A stretch of 64,000 nt of DNA from an uncultured Lachnospiraceae bacterium (GCA_947176505.1 CAMWQW010000002.1:1-64000); one strand, 5' to 3'; counted from the first letter of the stretch, positions 1-9,692 are shown. The notes: generated by a model not told the origin, from the letters alone. Translations and numbers: made by a program.

Positions 1-738
1 ACAATGATTATAACATTCAAATTCTGCCTTAAATTTATTTACAATATCAATATAATCTTCTACATTCGCATTTTCTAACCACGGCATAGTCACAAATAAT
101 TTTCTTATTAATTGATTTCCTTGATATGCCCCTAATCCACATTTATCTAACTCTGCAATTTTTTTCTTATTTTTATCTGGTAATTTAAGATTCTCAATAA
201 ATGCTCCATCAGGTATTCCTTCTTCCGAATCTGTAAGAAGCTGAAATGGAGAAATATGTACGATACCTTCTAACAATAGGTTTTTACAATAAAATAATTT
301 AGAAAAGAAATCAATATCTATAAAAGCATATTCTGGTTTATCTAAATAATGAAAATCACCAGATGACATAATTGTACGATTGGGAAAAACACAAGAATAC
401 TTCATTACATTCTCATAATTGAATGTCCCAATCTTATCTATGAGAAATATTTGTCCATCTATTTCTCCAATATATTTTTCTGTTTTATAATATAATGAAT
501 TTACTAATTTTGCTATATCTCCAATCCATGAATATTTTTGAGCCGATAATAATTTATTTTCTTCTAAATTCAATTTTGCAATATCATCAAATTTTTTAAT
601 AGATGCAGACTTTAAAATATACATAATTTCTTTGATAATATTTACATTGTTTTCCATTAACTCATTATCACTATTTACATTTATACTGTCGATATTTCTC
701 TTATCTTTTTCTTGCATAAAATTAATTATTTTTCCCAT
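1..738 (-). CDS. Unrecognised protein, 5' part only (runs off the left edge)
   Basis: A frame read leftward from an ATG at 738 stays open to the window edge, giving at least 246 residues; the C-terminus lies outside. A Shine-Dalgarno-like AAGGGA precedes the ATG by about nine bases. The protein starts MGKIINFMQEKDKRN, is rich in Lys, Asn, Ile and Glu, and has no membrane segment or nucleotide-binding motif that I can see. The codon use is very AT-rich, like its neighbours in the accessory block. I do not recognise the family. The long open frame and the ribosome site support a real gene; nothing supports a function. Confidence 0.6.
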   Translation of the reverse strand, partial: MGKIINFMQEKDKRNIDSINVNSDNELMENNVNIIKEIMYILKSASIKKFDDIAKLNLEENKLLSAQKYSWIGDIAKLVNSLYYKTEKYIGEIDGQIFLIDKIGTFNYENVMKYSCVFPNRTIMSSGDFHYLDKPEYAFIDIDFFSKLFYCKNLLLEGIVHISPFQLLTDSEEGIPDGAFIENLKLPDKNKKKIAELDKCGLGAYQGNQLIRKLFVTMPWLENANVEDYIDIVNKFKAEFECYNHC

Positions 739-1087
739 AGTAAAATATCCCTTCACTTCATATATTTTTATATATGTTACTGCTTGTAAATAATCTGATA
801 ATCATTCTTATTATACCATATTCTTAATTCGATTTACTATATATTATCATACATTCATCTATACTCTGTCTGTAACAATACCGAACACAAAAACACCTTA
901 TCTATAACTTATCTGTAACGCCTTGAAATTCCTATCTTTTCCGCATTTTCAGTCATTCCAACCTACAAACCTATCAATCACAACTCCCCTTATAAAACTC
1001 CCCTGTTTTCCCAACATTCACATCGAAAAACACGCCGAATGGCATAAATTCTATATAATTCCCATCATTTTAGTATGTTTTAAAACA

Positions 1088-1142
1088 AAATAAAATCTGC
1101 CATTTCCTCAATATTCCCACAAGAAAATAGCAGATTCTTTAT
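1088..1142. terminator. Hairpin in the 739-1304 gap, possibly a bidirectional terminator
   Basis: AATCTGC at 1094-1100 pairs with GCAGATT at 1130-1136, and the stem continues with ATTT/AAAT after one mismatch. T-rich stretches lie on both sides, weakly. The 566-base gap holds no gene that I can see, only this and the next hairpin. Confidence 0.4.
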
Positions 1143-1210
1143 TACTGAAATGATATTAAATTTGCTGCTCTACCGAACTTCACTCAAAACTTATACTCTG
1201 ACACATTAAA

Positions 1211-1248
1211 ACTAAATAATCGCAAGAGGATTTTTTGCGATTATCTTG
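1211..1248 (-). terminator. Perfect 10-bp hairpin downstream of the 1305-1895 gene
   Basis: ATAATCGCAA at 1216-1225 and TTGCGATTAT at 1235-1244 form a perfect 10-bp stem with a nine-base loop. Read on the minus strand it follows the stop of the 1305-1895 gene and is followed by a T-rich stretch, so it is a plausible intrinsic terminator for that gene. Confidence 0.5.
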
Positions 1249-1304
1249 ATAAATAAGGAAACTTTTATACTCACATATCATTTACCGAATAATCTCCGAA
1301 CACA

Positions 1305-1895
1305 TTATTTTAATATAGGCAATTCCCGTAATCCCACTTTACTTGCCAAACTCAATCCCACAAACTTTCTCATCTTATCTGTTTTTTCTTCTTCTACATA
1401 ATTATCTTTACTTCTATCTTCTGAATAAAATACCTCATGCCAATCAATATATTTACACATATTATAAAACGGTTCTACATCTATATATCTATTTTTTAAC
1501 CTCTCCTTTGCCATTGCTTTCATACATGCCTTAAATTCGTCCATAACCTCTTTTGATGTCATGTTTCTACTTACACGAACTCTAAAAAATGTAGATGGAT
1601 CGTAATATATATCAGGTCTTCCCCCTTTAATTTTTCTTTCTCTTACATCAATAGACAATGTAGTAAACAAATCTATTCCATGTATGTATACACCAATATA
1701 TCCAATTATAGCTTGATACATCCATGTTACTCTACGATGTCCAATTTGTTTAAACTCTGCACGTCTTTTTATCCATTCTTGATCCGATTCATCTATTCTT
1801 CTAAAATTTCTTTCATAATAATTATTCCAGTAATTATTATATTCTTCCAATGAACAAATATAAACAGGTATATCACATATTTTTTCTTCCATCAT
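1305..1895 (-). CDS. Unrecognised soluble protein (196 aa)
   Basis: The longest frame begins with a GTG at 1913, but that codon lies inside a strong AAAGGAG ribosome site. The paired ATG codons at 1895 and 1892 are the natural start. The protein is charged, with a Tyr/Trp-rich N-terminal third (residues such as YNNYWNNYYERN) and no clear membrane segment. An internal stretch, FRVRVSRNMTSKEVMDEF, looks like an ordered domain, but I recognise no family. It stands alone, is AT-rich, and sits among mobile and toxin-antitoxin genes, so it is most likely accessory cargo. Confidence 0.6.
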   Translation of the reverse strand: MMEEKICDIPVYICSLEEYNNYWNNYYERNFRRIDESDQEWIKRRAEFKQIGHRRVTWMYQAIIGYIGVYIHGIDLFTTLSIDVRERKIKGGRPDIYYDPSTFFRVRVSRNMTSKEVMDEFKACMKAMAKERLKNRYIDVEPFYNMCKYIDWHEVFYSEDRSKDNYVEEEKTDKMRKFVGLSLASKVGLRELPILK

Positions 1896-1978
1896 AATCC
1901 TACTCCTTTTCACCTAAAAATAATAAAAAAGCACCTATTTGATTACTAATTTACAGGCAAATCAAAAATTATTTTTAT

Positions 1979-2224
1979 CTAATAGCCTATAGTAATTAAT
2001 GGGTACTTCTTATCTTTCTTATTTCTAATACCATAACAGACATTTTCAGTACTGTCAACTATATCTTGTATATTTTTATGATTTTTATTTATTTCACGCA
2101 CTATATATAGTAGAAAAGCCATGTCATCACTGACACAGCTTTTCCCAGCAACAACCGCTCTCTGATATAAACAGATCCCAACTGCAATACCATTACAAAA
2201 TGCTTTTTCGATTAATTTTCTCAA
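1979..2224 (-). CDS. Unrecognised small protein (81 aa), TTG start
   Basis: The frame starts at a TTG preceded by GGAGG at a spacing of eight bases, which makes translation credible despite the short length. The sequence begins MRKLIEKAFCNGIAVG and has a mildly hydrophobic N-terminal half with several Cys residues. I do not recognise it. It lies between the 1305-1895 gene and the serine recombinase, in the same direction as both, and may share a transcript with the recombinase upstream. Confidence 0.5.
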   Translation of the reverse strand: MRKLIEKAFCNGIAVGICLYQRAVVAGKSCVSDDMAFLLYIVREINKNHKNIQDIVDSTENVCYGIRNKKDKKYPLITIGY

Positions 2225-2337
2225 TACTTATTCCTCCAATCATATTAAATTTGTTATCTATGCTTTGTACTTCTCTATATCCCTACAGATTTTTGCGAAA
2301 TATTAAAGCTGCTCATGATTTTCCATGTAGTCTGCTT

Positions 2338-2931
2338 CTATCGTTTCTCCACAATTTTCAGATACTTATATATAGAATTTCTGCTAAGGCTTGTTAATCG
2401 CGCAAACTCTGACAAGTTTATTCCGCTATTGGCATATTGCGGATAATATCTAAAGAAAGAAGCCGGTATATCATCTTCTGTAGTTTTCTTTCTTCCAATA
2501 TGTTTGCCTTTTGCCTTAGCGTTTTCCATTCCTGATCTAATACGTTGTATTGTGATATCCCTTTCCATCTGTGCAAAAACCGCCATCATGCGTAACATTC
2601 CCATTGTCATAGGATCAATTTCATCATTTCTACAATCCACAATAAAAGTTCCTACTATCAGCTTTATTTTATTTTTTTCCACAAACTCTAAGATTTCACA
2701 TAATTGTTTGGTGGATCGTGATAATCTGCTAACTTCCGTACAAGCAATGGTGTCTCCTTGCTTTACTGTTTCAAGAAGCTGTTGCAATTTTTCTCTGTCC
2801 TCATGGGAACCTGATTCATATTCCCAAAAAATATTATGTTCTTTGATTCCGATAGCAACTAATTCCCTCTTCTGCCTCCCTATATCCTGCTTATCAGAAT
2901 TTGTGGATGCTCTTGCATAACCATATTCCAT
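2338..2931 (-). CDS. Serine recombinase, resolvase/invertase family (197 aa)
   Basis: The N-terminal catalytic domain has the YARAST motif, with the nucleophilic serine at residue 9, and the conserved EVSRLSRS segment carrying the catalytic arginines near residues 69-72. The long E helix and the linker GMENAKAKGKHIGRKK are also as expected. The last 40 residues contain a Hin-type helix-turn-helix (SEFARLTSLSRNSIYKYLK). The length fits the small resolvase/invertase class rather than the large transposon integrases. The start is supported by AAGGAG seven bases upstream. Such enzymes resolve transposon cointegrates or invert short segments; the substrate site here is not identified. Confidence 0.93.
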   Translation of the reverse strand: MEYGYARASTNSDKQDIGRQKRELVAIGIKEHNIFWEYESGSHEDREKLQQLLETVKQGDTIACTEVSRLSRSTKQLCEILEFVEKNKIKLIVGTFIVDCRNDEIDPMTMGMLRMMAVFAQMERDITIQRIRSGMENAKAKGKHIGRKKTTEDDIPASFFRYYPQYANSGINLSEFARLTSLSRNSIYKYLKIVEKR

Positions 2932-3178
2932 ACAATCACTCCTTTTCCTTATTAGACACCACTAAACAACATCAACACTTATAATTTCTCCATCTAAATA
3001 TCTAATTGTTAAAGAAAAGGTGTTTTATTTTTGTGAACAAATTTTCCAGCATTTCAAGAGATTTTCCATAAGAAATTCATTGTGAATGAAATCAGGTGGT
3101 TTCTTGAACAACATTTTTTACCTATCTCATATCGCTTGTAAAAGATTTCTGTATCACTTATACTGTTCGTGAAGGGAG

Positions 3179-3466
3179 TTGATCACAATAAACATAGAAC
3201 TTGAAGACCGTAACCGAATAAAAGAATTTATCCAGAATTTCCATAGTAAGGCTGAAGACTTATTCTTCACCATTATTTCCAAGCTACCTGAAAAGCTCAT
3301 TCCGTCACCGCTTATGAATTGGCTTGATCGGTACTTAGATAAGCGGATCAGTGAACTAAAACAAGAATCCATAAAGCAGACATGGCGAAATATGTATTTA
3401 CAAGATGCCGTTGAGGATATCCGCACAAAACAGCATGGCACGAAAAAAGCACCTTCAGATGATTAA
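3179..3466 (+). CDS. Small charged protein (95 aa), start codon uncertain
   Basis: This is one of few genes read from the plus strand in the accessory block. The protein is mostly helical by eye, with an amphipathic segment around residues 12-45 and a Lys/Glu-rich C-terminus ending in Asp-Asp. The annotated TTG at 3179 directly abuts the GAAGGGAG ribosome site, which is too close. An ATA codon at 3188 sits nine bases away, the ideal distance, so either ATA is used or an ancestral ATG was lost. I think it resembles small cargo proteins of conjugative elements, but that is an impression and not a family call. Confidence 0.5.
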   Translation: MITINIELEDRNRIKEFIQNFHSKAEDLFFTIISKLPEKLIPSPLMNWLDRYLDKRISELKQESIKQTWRNMYLQDAVEDIRTKQHGTKKAPSDD

Positions 3467-3495
3467 TTCATCCGTTGGTGCTTCTCATATTTTTA
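3441..3495. terminator. Bidirectional hairpin between convergent genes
   Basis: AAGCACC at 3447-3453 pairs with GGTGCTT at 3477-3483, and GATGA/TCATC forms an inner stem. Read on the minus strand it is followed by six T residues and would end the 4186-3498 transcript. On the plus strand it overlaps the stop codon of the 95-residue gene and is followed by a weaker T stretch. Confidence 0.65.
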
Positions 3496-3497
3496 AC

Positions 3498-3680
3498 CTA
3501 TTTTATTCTATATTGTTCCGCTTCTTTCTCCGTCAATGGTCTTCCTAACTGCTCAATCACTTCCAGCATTTTTCTATAATCAAAAATTTTTCCGTCTGAT
3601 GGCTCTGTCAATCTTCCATCTGTAGAGTACTTCTCCAAATCGATTATATTTCCATATTCATTCTTTACCATAGCCAACAT
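3498..3680 (-). CDS. Small protein paired with a GNAT-like gene (60 aa)
   Basis: It starts eight bases after the stop of the upstream 165-residue GNAT-like gene, with an AGGTG ribosome site, so the two are almost certainly co-expressed. The sequence is acidic and ends RPLTEKEAEQYRIK, a short helical tail. I do not recognise a named family. The size, the partner and the neighbouring toxin-antitoxin loci make an antitoxin or accessory subunit possible, but the gene order (larger protein first) is not the commonest one for antitoxins. Confidence 0.55.
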   Translation of the reverse strand: MLAMVKNEYGNIIDLEKYSTDGRLTEPSDGKIFDYRKMLEVIEQLGRPLTEKEAEQYRIK

Positions 3681-3688
3681 ACCACCAC

Positions 3689-4186
3689 CTACTTTCTAAT
3701 ATACTTATCCAACAGTATTTTTGCAGCATCCTCAAATATTACCATTCTTCTAGGATATATTTCGACAGCTTTTAATTCTTGTTTATAGTATTCCACCAAA
3801 TCCGATTTGGAATCAAATGCCACAACTCCATCGCATCCAGCTTCAAGACTTATTTGACAGGCAATAGCAAACAAATGCCCTCCTACTCCTTGGTATTTTC
3901 CATTATGACTATAATTATGTGGTGCTGTCTCAACTATATCTACATTGGCAACCCCGCCATCTATTTTTAATGAGATTCTTCCTTGTACAGTATCATCACC
4001 ACTTACAAATAATTCATAAATAGTATAACCGGCTCTCTGTGTTATACTCCAGTCGAATTTCCATCCAGTGTATTCTTTTTTCTTAATTGCTTTTTCACGC
4101 TCTATGTAATCGGTTTCTACAATATCGCCTGTACTTCTTTCTACGAGACAATCTGTAAGTTCATCTATCAGAATATCTATTTGCAT
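3689..4186 (-). CDS. GNAT-like acetyltransferase domain protein (165 aa)
   Basis: The central and C-terminal part reads as a GNAT fold. GKYQGVGGHLFAIACQ near residues 96-112 looks like the acetyl-CoA pyrophosphate-binding loop plus helix. The next segment, SLEAGCDGVVAFDSKSDLVEYY, resembles the beta-5/helix region. No obvious substrate signature is present. GAGG six bases upstream supports the start. It is followed immediately by a 60-residue gene. Stand-alone GNATs next to tiny genes in mobile DNA are sometimes aminoacyl-tRNA-acetylating toxins, but the N-terminal 90 residues here are unlike those I know, so the role is open. Confidence 0.6.
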   Translation of the reverse strand: MQIDILIDELTDCLVERSTGDIVETDYIEREKAIKKKEYTGWKFDWSITQRAGYTIYELFVSGDDTVQGRISLKIDGGVANVDIVETAPHNYSHNGKYQGVGGHLFAIACQISLEAGCDGVVAFDSKSDLVEYYKQELKAVEIYPRRMVIFEDAAKILLDKYIRK

Positions 4187-4244
4187 CTCATTCCTCTTTC
4201 TATCTAAAGTATATCATAATTCAGCCTGTTTTTCATCAACAACT

Positions 4245-4598
4245 TTATTCCCCTTCCATCGGCACTCTAGCTGGTAATTCTTCCTTTGCGCAATGTAGGA
4301 TTTCGCATAGTCTATCGGCATTGCTCCAAGTGTTGGGGATAACTTCCATAATTGCGTTTGGCTGACAGTTTAACCATGTACATAATGATTCAATTGATTT
4401 TGTATCAACAGAATTTTCTCTTGTCCTTTTCTCAATTTGCTTAGTACTTGGTTCTTTATAATCATATTTTTCCAAAATACCTGTACCCATTTTCAATTTA
4501 CGTAAAGTTTCTTGTCCAATTATCTTTCCTTCTCTAATATGTGTTGTATTTTTCCCTTGTTTCTTCATTAATTCAAATAGTTTTCCATAATATATCAT
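4245..4598 (-). CDS. XRE/Cro-type transcriptional regulator (117 aa)
   Basis: The N-terminal MIYYGKLFELMKKQGKNTTHI and the downstream VDTKSIESLCTWLNCQPNAIME are the two ends of a compact Cro/C1 helix-turn-helix of the YozG-like type. An insertion of about 25 residues lies between the recognition helix and the last helices. A longer frame begins at 4622, but AGGAG lies eight bases before the ATG at 4598, so that start is preferred. A gap of about 200 bases without a recognisable gene lies upstream. It probably controls a mobile-element gene; the target is unknown. Confidence 0.75.
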   Translation of the reverse strand: MIYYGKLFELMKKQGKNTTHIREGKIIGQETLRKLKMGTGILEKYDYKEPSTKQIEKRTRENSVDTKSIESLCTWLNCQPNAIMEVIPNTWSNADRLCEILHCAKEELPARVPMEGE

Positions 4599-4821
4599 AA
4601 AGTAATCTCCTGTATTTTTCATTTTTCTAAATAAAAAACTAGTTAGTTTTATTAGTTTTTTAAAGTTTGACAGAAAATCTATAATCTGACTAGGCGCATG
4701 ATTTGACGTTTACGTTAGAATGGTCCTATATTTTGTACCATCTCCATTAAAAAACCACTGATATGCGTTTATTTGATCTGCATATTAGTAGTTCACTTTT
4801 TGTTAATATGGAATTATAGAT

Positions 4822-5247
4822 TTATGCACCGTCCTGATTAACCATCTTCAATAACTGATCTGGAAGAATAGCCTGAACCCTCGATTTCTCATAATCCTTA
4901 ATATTTCTTGTTACAATATAATCTATATGATTATGCGTTGCACAACAGGAAATCACTGCATCTTCATAATCGCTCATTTCAGTTAATAATGCCTCTTTGC
5001 AATCACTGGCAGTAACATCCAGAATGTGAAATAGGTCATACAGCTTTGACATAACACTTTTCGCTTGCTCTGTACTGTGCAGATATTTTCTCACAAGATA
5101 ATATATATCTGTTGCGGAGCTTGCCGTAATATACATATCCTCTATCCGATTAGCTGCCTGCATGAAGATCTGTTCTGCGTCTTCTCTGAAAGGTTCCCTA
5201 CTGGTCAATGCATCTATTATTACATTGGTATCTACAAGAATTTTCAT
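4822..5247 (-). CDS. PIN-domain toxin, VapC-like ribonuclease (141 aa)
   Basis: The protein opens with MKILVDTNVIIDAL, the first acidic motif of PIN nucleases (Asp6). It later has SDYEDAVISCCA and TRNIKDYEKS, carrying the other metal-coordinating acids. Length and motif order fit the VapC class, which cleaves tRNA or rRNA when released from its antitoxin. Its start overlaps the stop of the upstream antitoxin gene by one base (TAATG), the tight coupling expected for such pairs. The gene appears intact. Confidence 0.88.
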   Translation of the reverse strand: MKILVDTNVIIDALTSREPFREDAEQIFMQAANRIEDMYITASSATDIYYLVRKYLHSTEQAKSVMSKLYDLFHILDVTASDCKEALLTEMSDYEDAVISCCATHNHIDYIVTRNIKDYEKSRVQAILPDQLLKMVNQDGA

Positions 5248-5462
5248 TATTTAGCAGCCAGCCTTTCTCCTTTTGAGGTGTCTATATCTGCATCTTGAGG
5301 TAAGATACCAAATAATGATTGCGCTGTACTAACTCTATCCTGATATGGATTGGTTAATTTTGCAATAACTTTGCCGTTTTTTGTAATAAAGATATCTTCC
5401 TGTGCCGAAAGAAGTAAGTATTTACCCAGATTTTGTTTTAATTCTGTTGCTGTGATCGACAT
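5247..5462 (-). CDS. Phd/YefM-type antitoxin (71 aa)
   Basis: MSITATELKQNLGKYLLLS followed by EDIFITKNGKVIAKL is the signature of the Phd/YefM DNA-binding fold. The acidic, flexible C-terminal 30 residues would wrap the toxin. It lies directly upstream of, and is translationally coupled to, the PIN toxin. Family knowledge predicts that the protein, alone and in complex with the toxin, represses its own promoter upstream of 5462; no operator was identified by eye. Confidence 0.88.
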   Translation of the reverse strand: MSITATELKQNLGKYLLLSAQEDIFITKNGKVIAKLTNPYQDRVSTAQSLFGILPQDADIDTSKGERLAAK

Positions 5463-5565
5463 ATAAATCGCCCCTTTCGTACTTTTATTATATATTATTC
5501 GTGCGGTTGTGTAAAGTTATTCATACGGTATGTGAACGGATGAAATTGGGATTTTATTTTTCTAA

Positions 5566-6768
5566 TTACACATTATTACAAATTCGTAAACAATCATTTT
5601 TGAAATCTGCTGGAATATCTATATAACTTTCATAATTTCCATAATTGTTATCATCAATAAATGTTAATTTATATACTTTTCTTAATTCCTCGATACTTAC
5701 CTTATAATTTTCTTCTATATCCTCTTGCTTACCCATTAATTTTATAATATATTTTCTCATACTTTCATTTTCTTCAATTATTTTTCCAACAATATCAAAT
5801 CCATTTCCAGAAAATATTCTGTTTTTTTGGGTTATATCAATAATATCCAAAATACATAATATTGGAAGAAAAATTGCTAATAACCTACACGCTTCAATTT
5901 TTCCACAATATTTTTTATGTATTAAACATATTTTCTGAAAATAATTAGTTGTATCTCTTAAAGAAAGTTTGTAATACTTTTGCAATTCGGCGGCAAATTT
6001 CTTTATCCAACTGACGCTATTACATGATATATCAAGTCTCCTAAAATATTCAGTCGTATCTACTTGCGGTAATTGTATACTAACATCAAAAAATTTGTTT
6101 AGATATAAACTTGAGTTAAATTCATTTCCATAATATTTTGTTATAGTATGAATCAACTGCGATTTATTAACAGACATAACAAAAATAATTCGGTCATCTT
6201 CAAAATAATGTTTTATACACTCTAACATTTCAATTGCAAAAATTGGTCTACATCTGTCTAACTCATCAATAAAAAATACTAGTTTATTCGCATTTTCTAC
6301 CAAGATATCATTAAAAATCTCTTTAACTTTTTATCGTACCTCTTCTAACAAAAGTGTTTCTTCCAATATATTTTTAGATTTGCAATTTTCCAAAAGGTTA
6401 CTCCAATTACTACTTTTCCAAAATTGTATACTATCTAAAATTGATGCCAGCTTTTCCTTCATTCCAGTATCCAACATTGTACTTATACCCTTATTACATT
6501 GCTTTATTGCAACCATTAGTAATGCCATAAGTACATTTGGATGATTATCATATAGCCAAGAATTAAAATATATAGGATAATATGTATGTTTTAATTCAAG
6601 ATTATTCAATATCTCATTTCCCCAAAAAGCAGCATTTTCTTGCTCTGTAATTTCTTTACTGAACACTATTTTATTATAATACTTCATCGCCATTTCAACT
6701 TGTCGAACAAAAAAGGTCTTTCCATCTCCCCATGCTGCATCAACTGAAATAAAAGCATTATGATATTG
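5566..6768 (-). pseudogene. KAP-family P-loop NTPase, 5'-truncated and with an internal stop
   Basis: Read on the minus strand, the frame contains a Walker A (AAWGDGKTFF, about 6712-6745) and further on a Walker B, VFFIDELDRCRP, typical of KAP NTPases. The Walker A part has no start codon: an in-frame TGA at 6769-6771 lies only about ten codons before it, inside an inverted repeat. An in-frame TAA at 6331-6333 separates the two halves, and the frame is the same on both sides. No membrane segments are obvious in what remains; the last part is helical. KAP proteins are membrane-linked ATPases common in anti-phage and mobile loci. This copy looks dead. Confidence 0.85.
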
Positions 6769-6789
6769 TCAATATTGGTTGACAATATC
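6762..6789. repeat. Perfect 11-bp inverted repeat at the ilvC/accessory boundary
   Basis: GATATTGTCAA at 6762-6772 and TTGACAATATC at 6779-6789 are exact reverse complements around a six-base loop. It lies 22 bases downstream of the ilvC stop, where a terminator would be expected, but it has no strong T-run. It also marks where the KAP gene loses its 5' end. Confidence 0.7.
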
Positions 6790-6811
6790 ATTCCCTATTC
6801 CATACACTATG

Positions 6812-7837
<1,026 letters not shown>

Positions 7838-7895
7838 TTATTATAAATGGCACCAAAACATTGTTTGATATCACCATAAACATATAAAAGCGCGA

Positions 7896-8690
7896 TTACT
7901 CTTTTATTTTTCTGACAATCTGCTGCATCATCTGAACCATTTTTTCCTTATCTTCCTTATCTTTGATAAGACGGTTAATTATCATGTCATGTAGTATATA
8001 ATCTTCCATCAGATAAATGTGGCTTGCATCTTCTGTGTAAAACGCATCTTTATCTATTTCAGCAGAATAACCATACAGCAGTTTTTTTCCGTCTGCTGAA
8101 AGAATGAACCAATGCATATTTTCCGACATATTGTGCATTTTACTGTTAAAATGCTTTTCAATTCCCTCTATAGGATTTTTAATGTCATGACTGATTCCCA
8201 AAACATTACATCCCCGCTTTTTACATTCCTCCAATTCCGGTAAAAGCAGTTCGTACATCTGACTCCACATTGAAATAATTACATATTGACCTGCTTCTTT
8301 TATAATCTGTCTGCAATAGGCTATTATATTTTCTTTCCCTTTCACCGTAAAAACATAAATATCCTGTTTCTTTTCCTCTGCCTCTAAATCTTGAAGATCA
8401 CTCCTTACTTGTTCGTAATCGCTTTCCCATTCCTTTTTTATTCTCTCCAAAAATATTTTGCTTGGCACAGGCGTATAAATTTTTACATTTTCACTGCTTT
8501 CCTCAACCATAGCAAGTCCAGCTTTTGTAATGGATTCCAAAACATCATAAATCCTTGCCCTCGGTATGCCAGATTCTTTGCTTATTTTATATGCATTTGC
8601 TGTTCCGATTTTTAGCAGGCTTGCATATGCCTTTGCCTCATACAGATTCAATCCAAACTTTTGTAACTTATCGAGCATTGCATCTTTCAT
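7896..8690 (-). CDS. TrmB-family transcriptional regulator (264 aa)
   Basis: The N-terminal 70 residues are a winged helix-turn-helix of the TrmB type (LQKFGLNLYEAKAYASLL, then ISKESGIPRARIYDVLESI). A coiled-coil linker follows, then a C-terminal domain with VISMWSQMYELLLPEL and LYGYSAEIDKDAFYTED that resembles the TrmB effector domain. The longest frame starts at 8723, but AAGGA sits about ten bases before the ATG at 8690 and nothing precedes the first ATG. It lies between leuB and ilvC in one transcription unit, so a role in branched-chain amino acid control is likely by context. TrmB proteins otherwise mostly sense sugars. Confidence 0.85.
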   Translation of the reverse strand: MKDAMLDKLQKFGLNLYEAKAYASLLKIGTANAYKISKESGIPRARIYDVLESITKAGLAMVEESSENVKIYTPVPSKIFLERIKKEWESDYEQVRSDLQDLEAEEKKQDIYVFTVKGKENIIAYCRQIIKEAGQYVIISMWSQMYELLLPELEECKKRGCNVLGISHDIKNPIEGIEKHFNSKMHNMSENMHWFILSADGKKLLYGYSAEIDKDAFYTEDASHIYLMEDYILHDMIINRLIKDKEDKEKMVQMMQQIVRKIKE

Positions 8691-8732
8691 TCTATATTTT
8701 TCCTTTCGTATTACCAAATTCATTAACAGACA

Positions 8733-9692
8733 TTAAATATATTCTGCAATCAGTTTTCCCATAGTTTCAGTACCTACCTGTTTTACAGTCTTACACTGAT
8801 TTTTGTCCTGCGGCATAATGTCAACTGTACGATAACCTTCTTTCAAGACCTGCTTCACTGCCGATTCAATCTTCCCTGCTTCTTCCTCCAAATCAAAAGA
8901 ATAACGAAGCATCATCGCCGCACTTAATATTGTTGCAATCGGATTCACAATCCCCTTTCCTGCAATATCTGGAGCTGCACCGCCGCTTGGCTCATATAAC
9001 CCGAATCTTGTTTCATTCAGGCTCGCAGATGGAAGCATACCAATTGAGCCTGTAATGGCACTTGCTTCATCTGACAAAATATCACCAAACATATTTTCAG
9101 TAAGGATAACATCAAACTGATTCGGTTTTTTTACAAGCTTCATCGCAATTTCAAATGCCTTAACAGCAACACGATGAATTTCTTTTTCACTATATGATAA
9201 AGTATCTACTGCCGTAATCACACCGTTTACTTCCTTTGTGTGTCGTTCCCCAAAATACAAACCGCCCGTTAATTCCCTTACAATCACCATATCAAAACCA
9301 TTACCAATAACATCTTTCCTAATCGGACACGCTTCCGGTAATTCTTCATAGAGATATGCAGGTCTGAAATTGGCAAATAAATTCAACGCTTTTCTCAATC
9401 TGAGCAAACCTGCCTCTGGTCTTAATTCCGGTGCAAGTTTATACCAAGGTGATGTTGCTGTGTTTCCGCCAATAGAACCTAATAGAACAGCATCCGCTGC
9501 CTTTGCTATACCAATCACTTCATCCGTAAGTGGTTCACCATATGCATCAATAGATGCCCCACCCATTAAGACATCCTTATAGACAATATTGTGATTATAT
9601 TCTTCTGTGATCTTATTTAGCACCCGTTTTGCTTCTGCAATGACTTCCGGTCCTATGCCGTCACCTGACACACATGCAATATTCAAATTCAT
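8733..9692 (-). CDS. leuB: 3-isopropylmalate dehydrogenase (319 aa)
   Basis: Oxidatively decarboxylates 3-isopropylmalate in leucine synthesis, using NAD. The family landmarks appear in order: GDGIGPEVI near the N-terminus, LLGSIGG, LRLRKALNLFANFRPA, IVRELTGGLYFGER, the VILTENMFGDILSDEAS metal-binding segment, and EPSGGAAPDIAGKGIVNP. A longer frame runs up to 9803, but the ATG at 9692 has AGGGG eight bases upstream and starts right before the conserved domain. leuA, leuC and leuD are not nearby. A promoter lies about 60 bases upstream. Confidence 0.96.
   Translation of the reverse strand: MNLNIACVSGDGIGPEVIAEAKRVLNKITEEYNHNIVYKDVLMGGASIDAYGEPLTDEVIGIAKAADAVLLGSIGGNTATSPWYKLAPELRPEAGLLRLRKALNLFANFRPAYLYEELPEACPIRKDVIGNGFDMVIVRELTGGLYFGERHTKEVNGVITAVDTLSYSEKEIHRVAVKAFEIAMKLVKKPNQFDVILTENMFGDILSDEASAITGSIGMLPSASLNETRFGLYEPSGGAAPDIAGKGIVNPIATILSAAMMLRYSFDLEEEAGKIESAVKQVLKEGYRTVDIMPQDKNQCKTVKQVGTETMGKLIAEYI

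Noticed and set aside
3076-3090. TTCATT-GTG-AATGAA inverted repeat as a resolvase res site
   Set aside because: Too short, single, and not arranged as the multiple paired subsites expected for resolvases.
4667-4685. TTGACA followed by TATAAT upstream of the XRE regulator, on the plus strand
   Set aside because: The spacing is only seven bases, and no plus-strand gene follows.
6331-6333. Programmed recoding of the in-frame TAA in the KAP gene
   Set aside because: The gene is also cut at its 5' end, so simple decay explains the stop; no stimulatory structure is evident.
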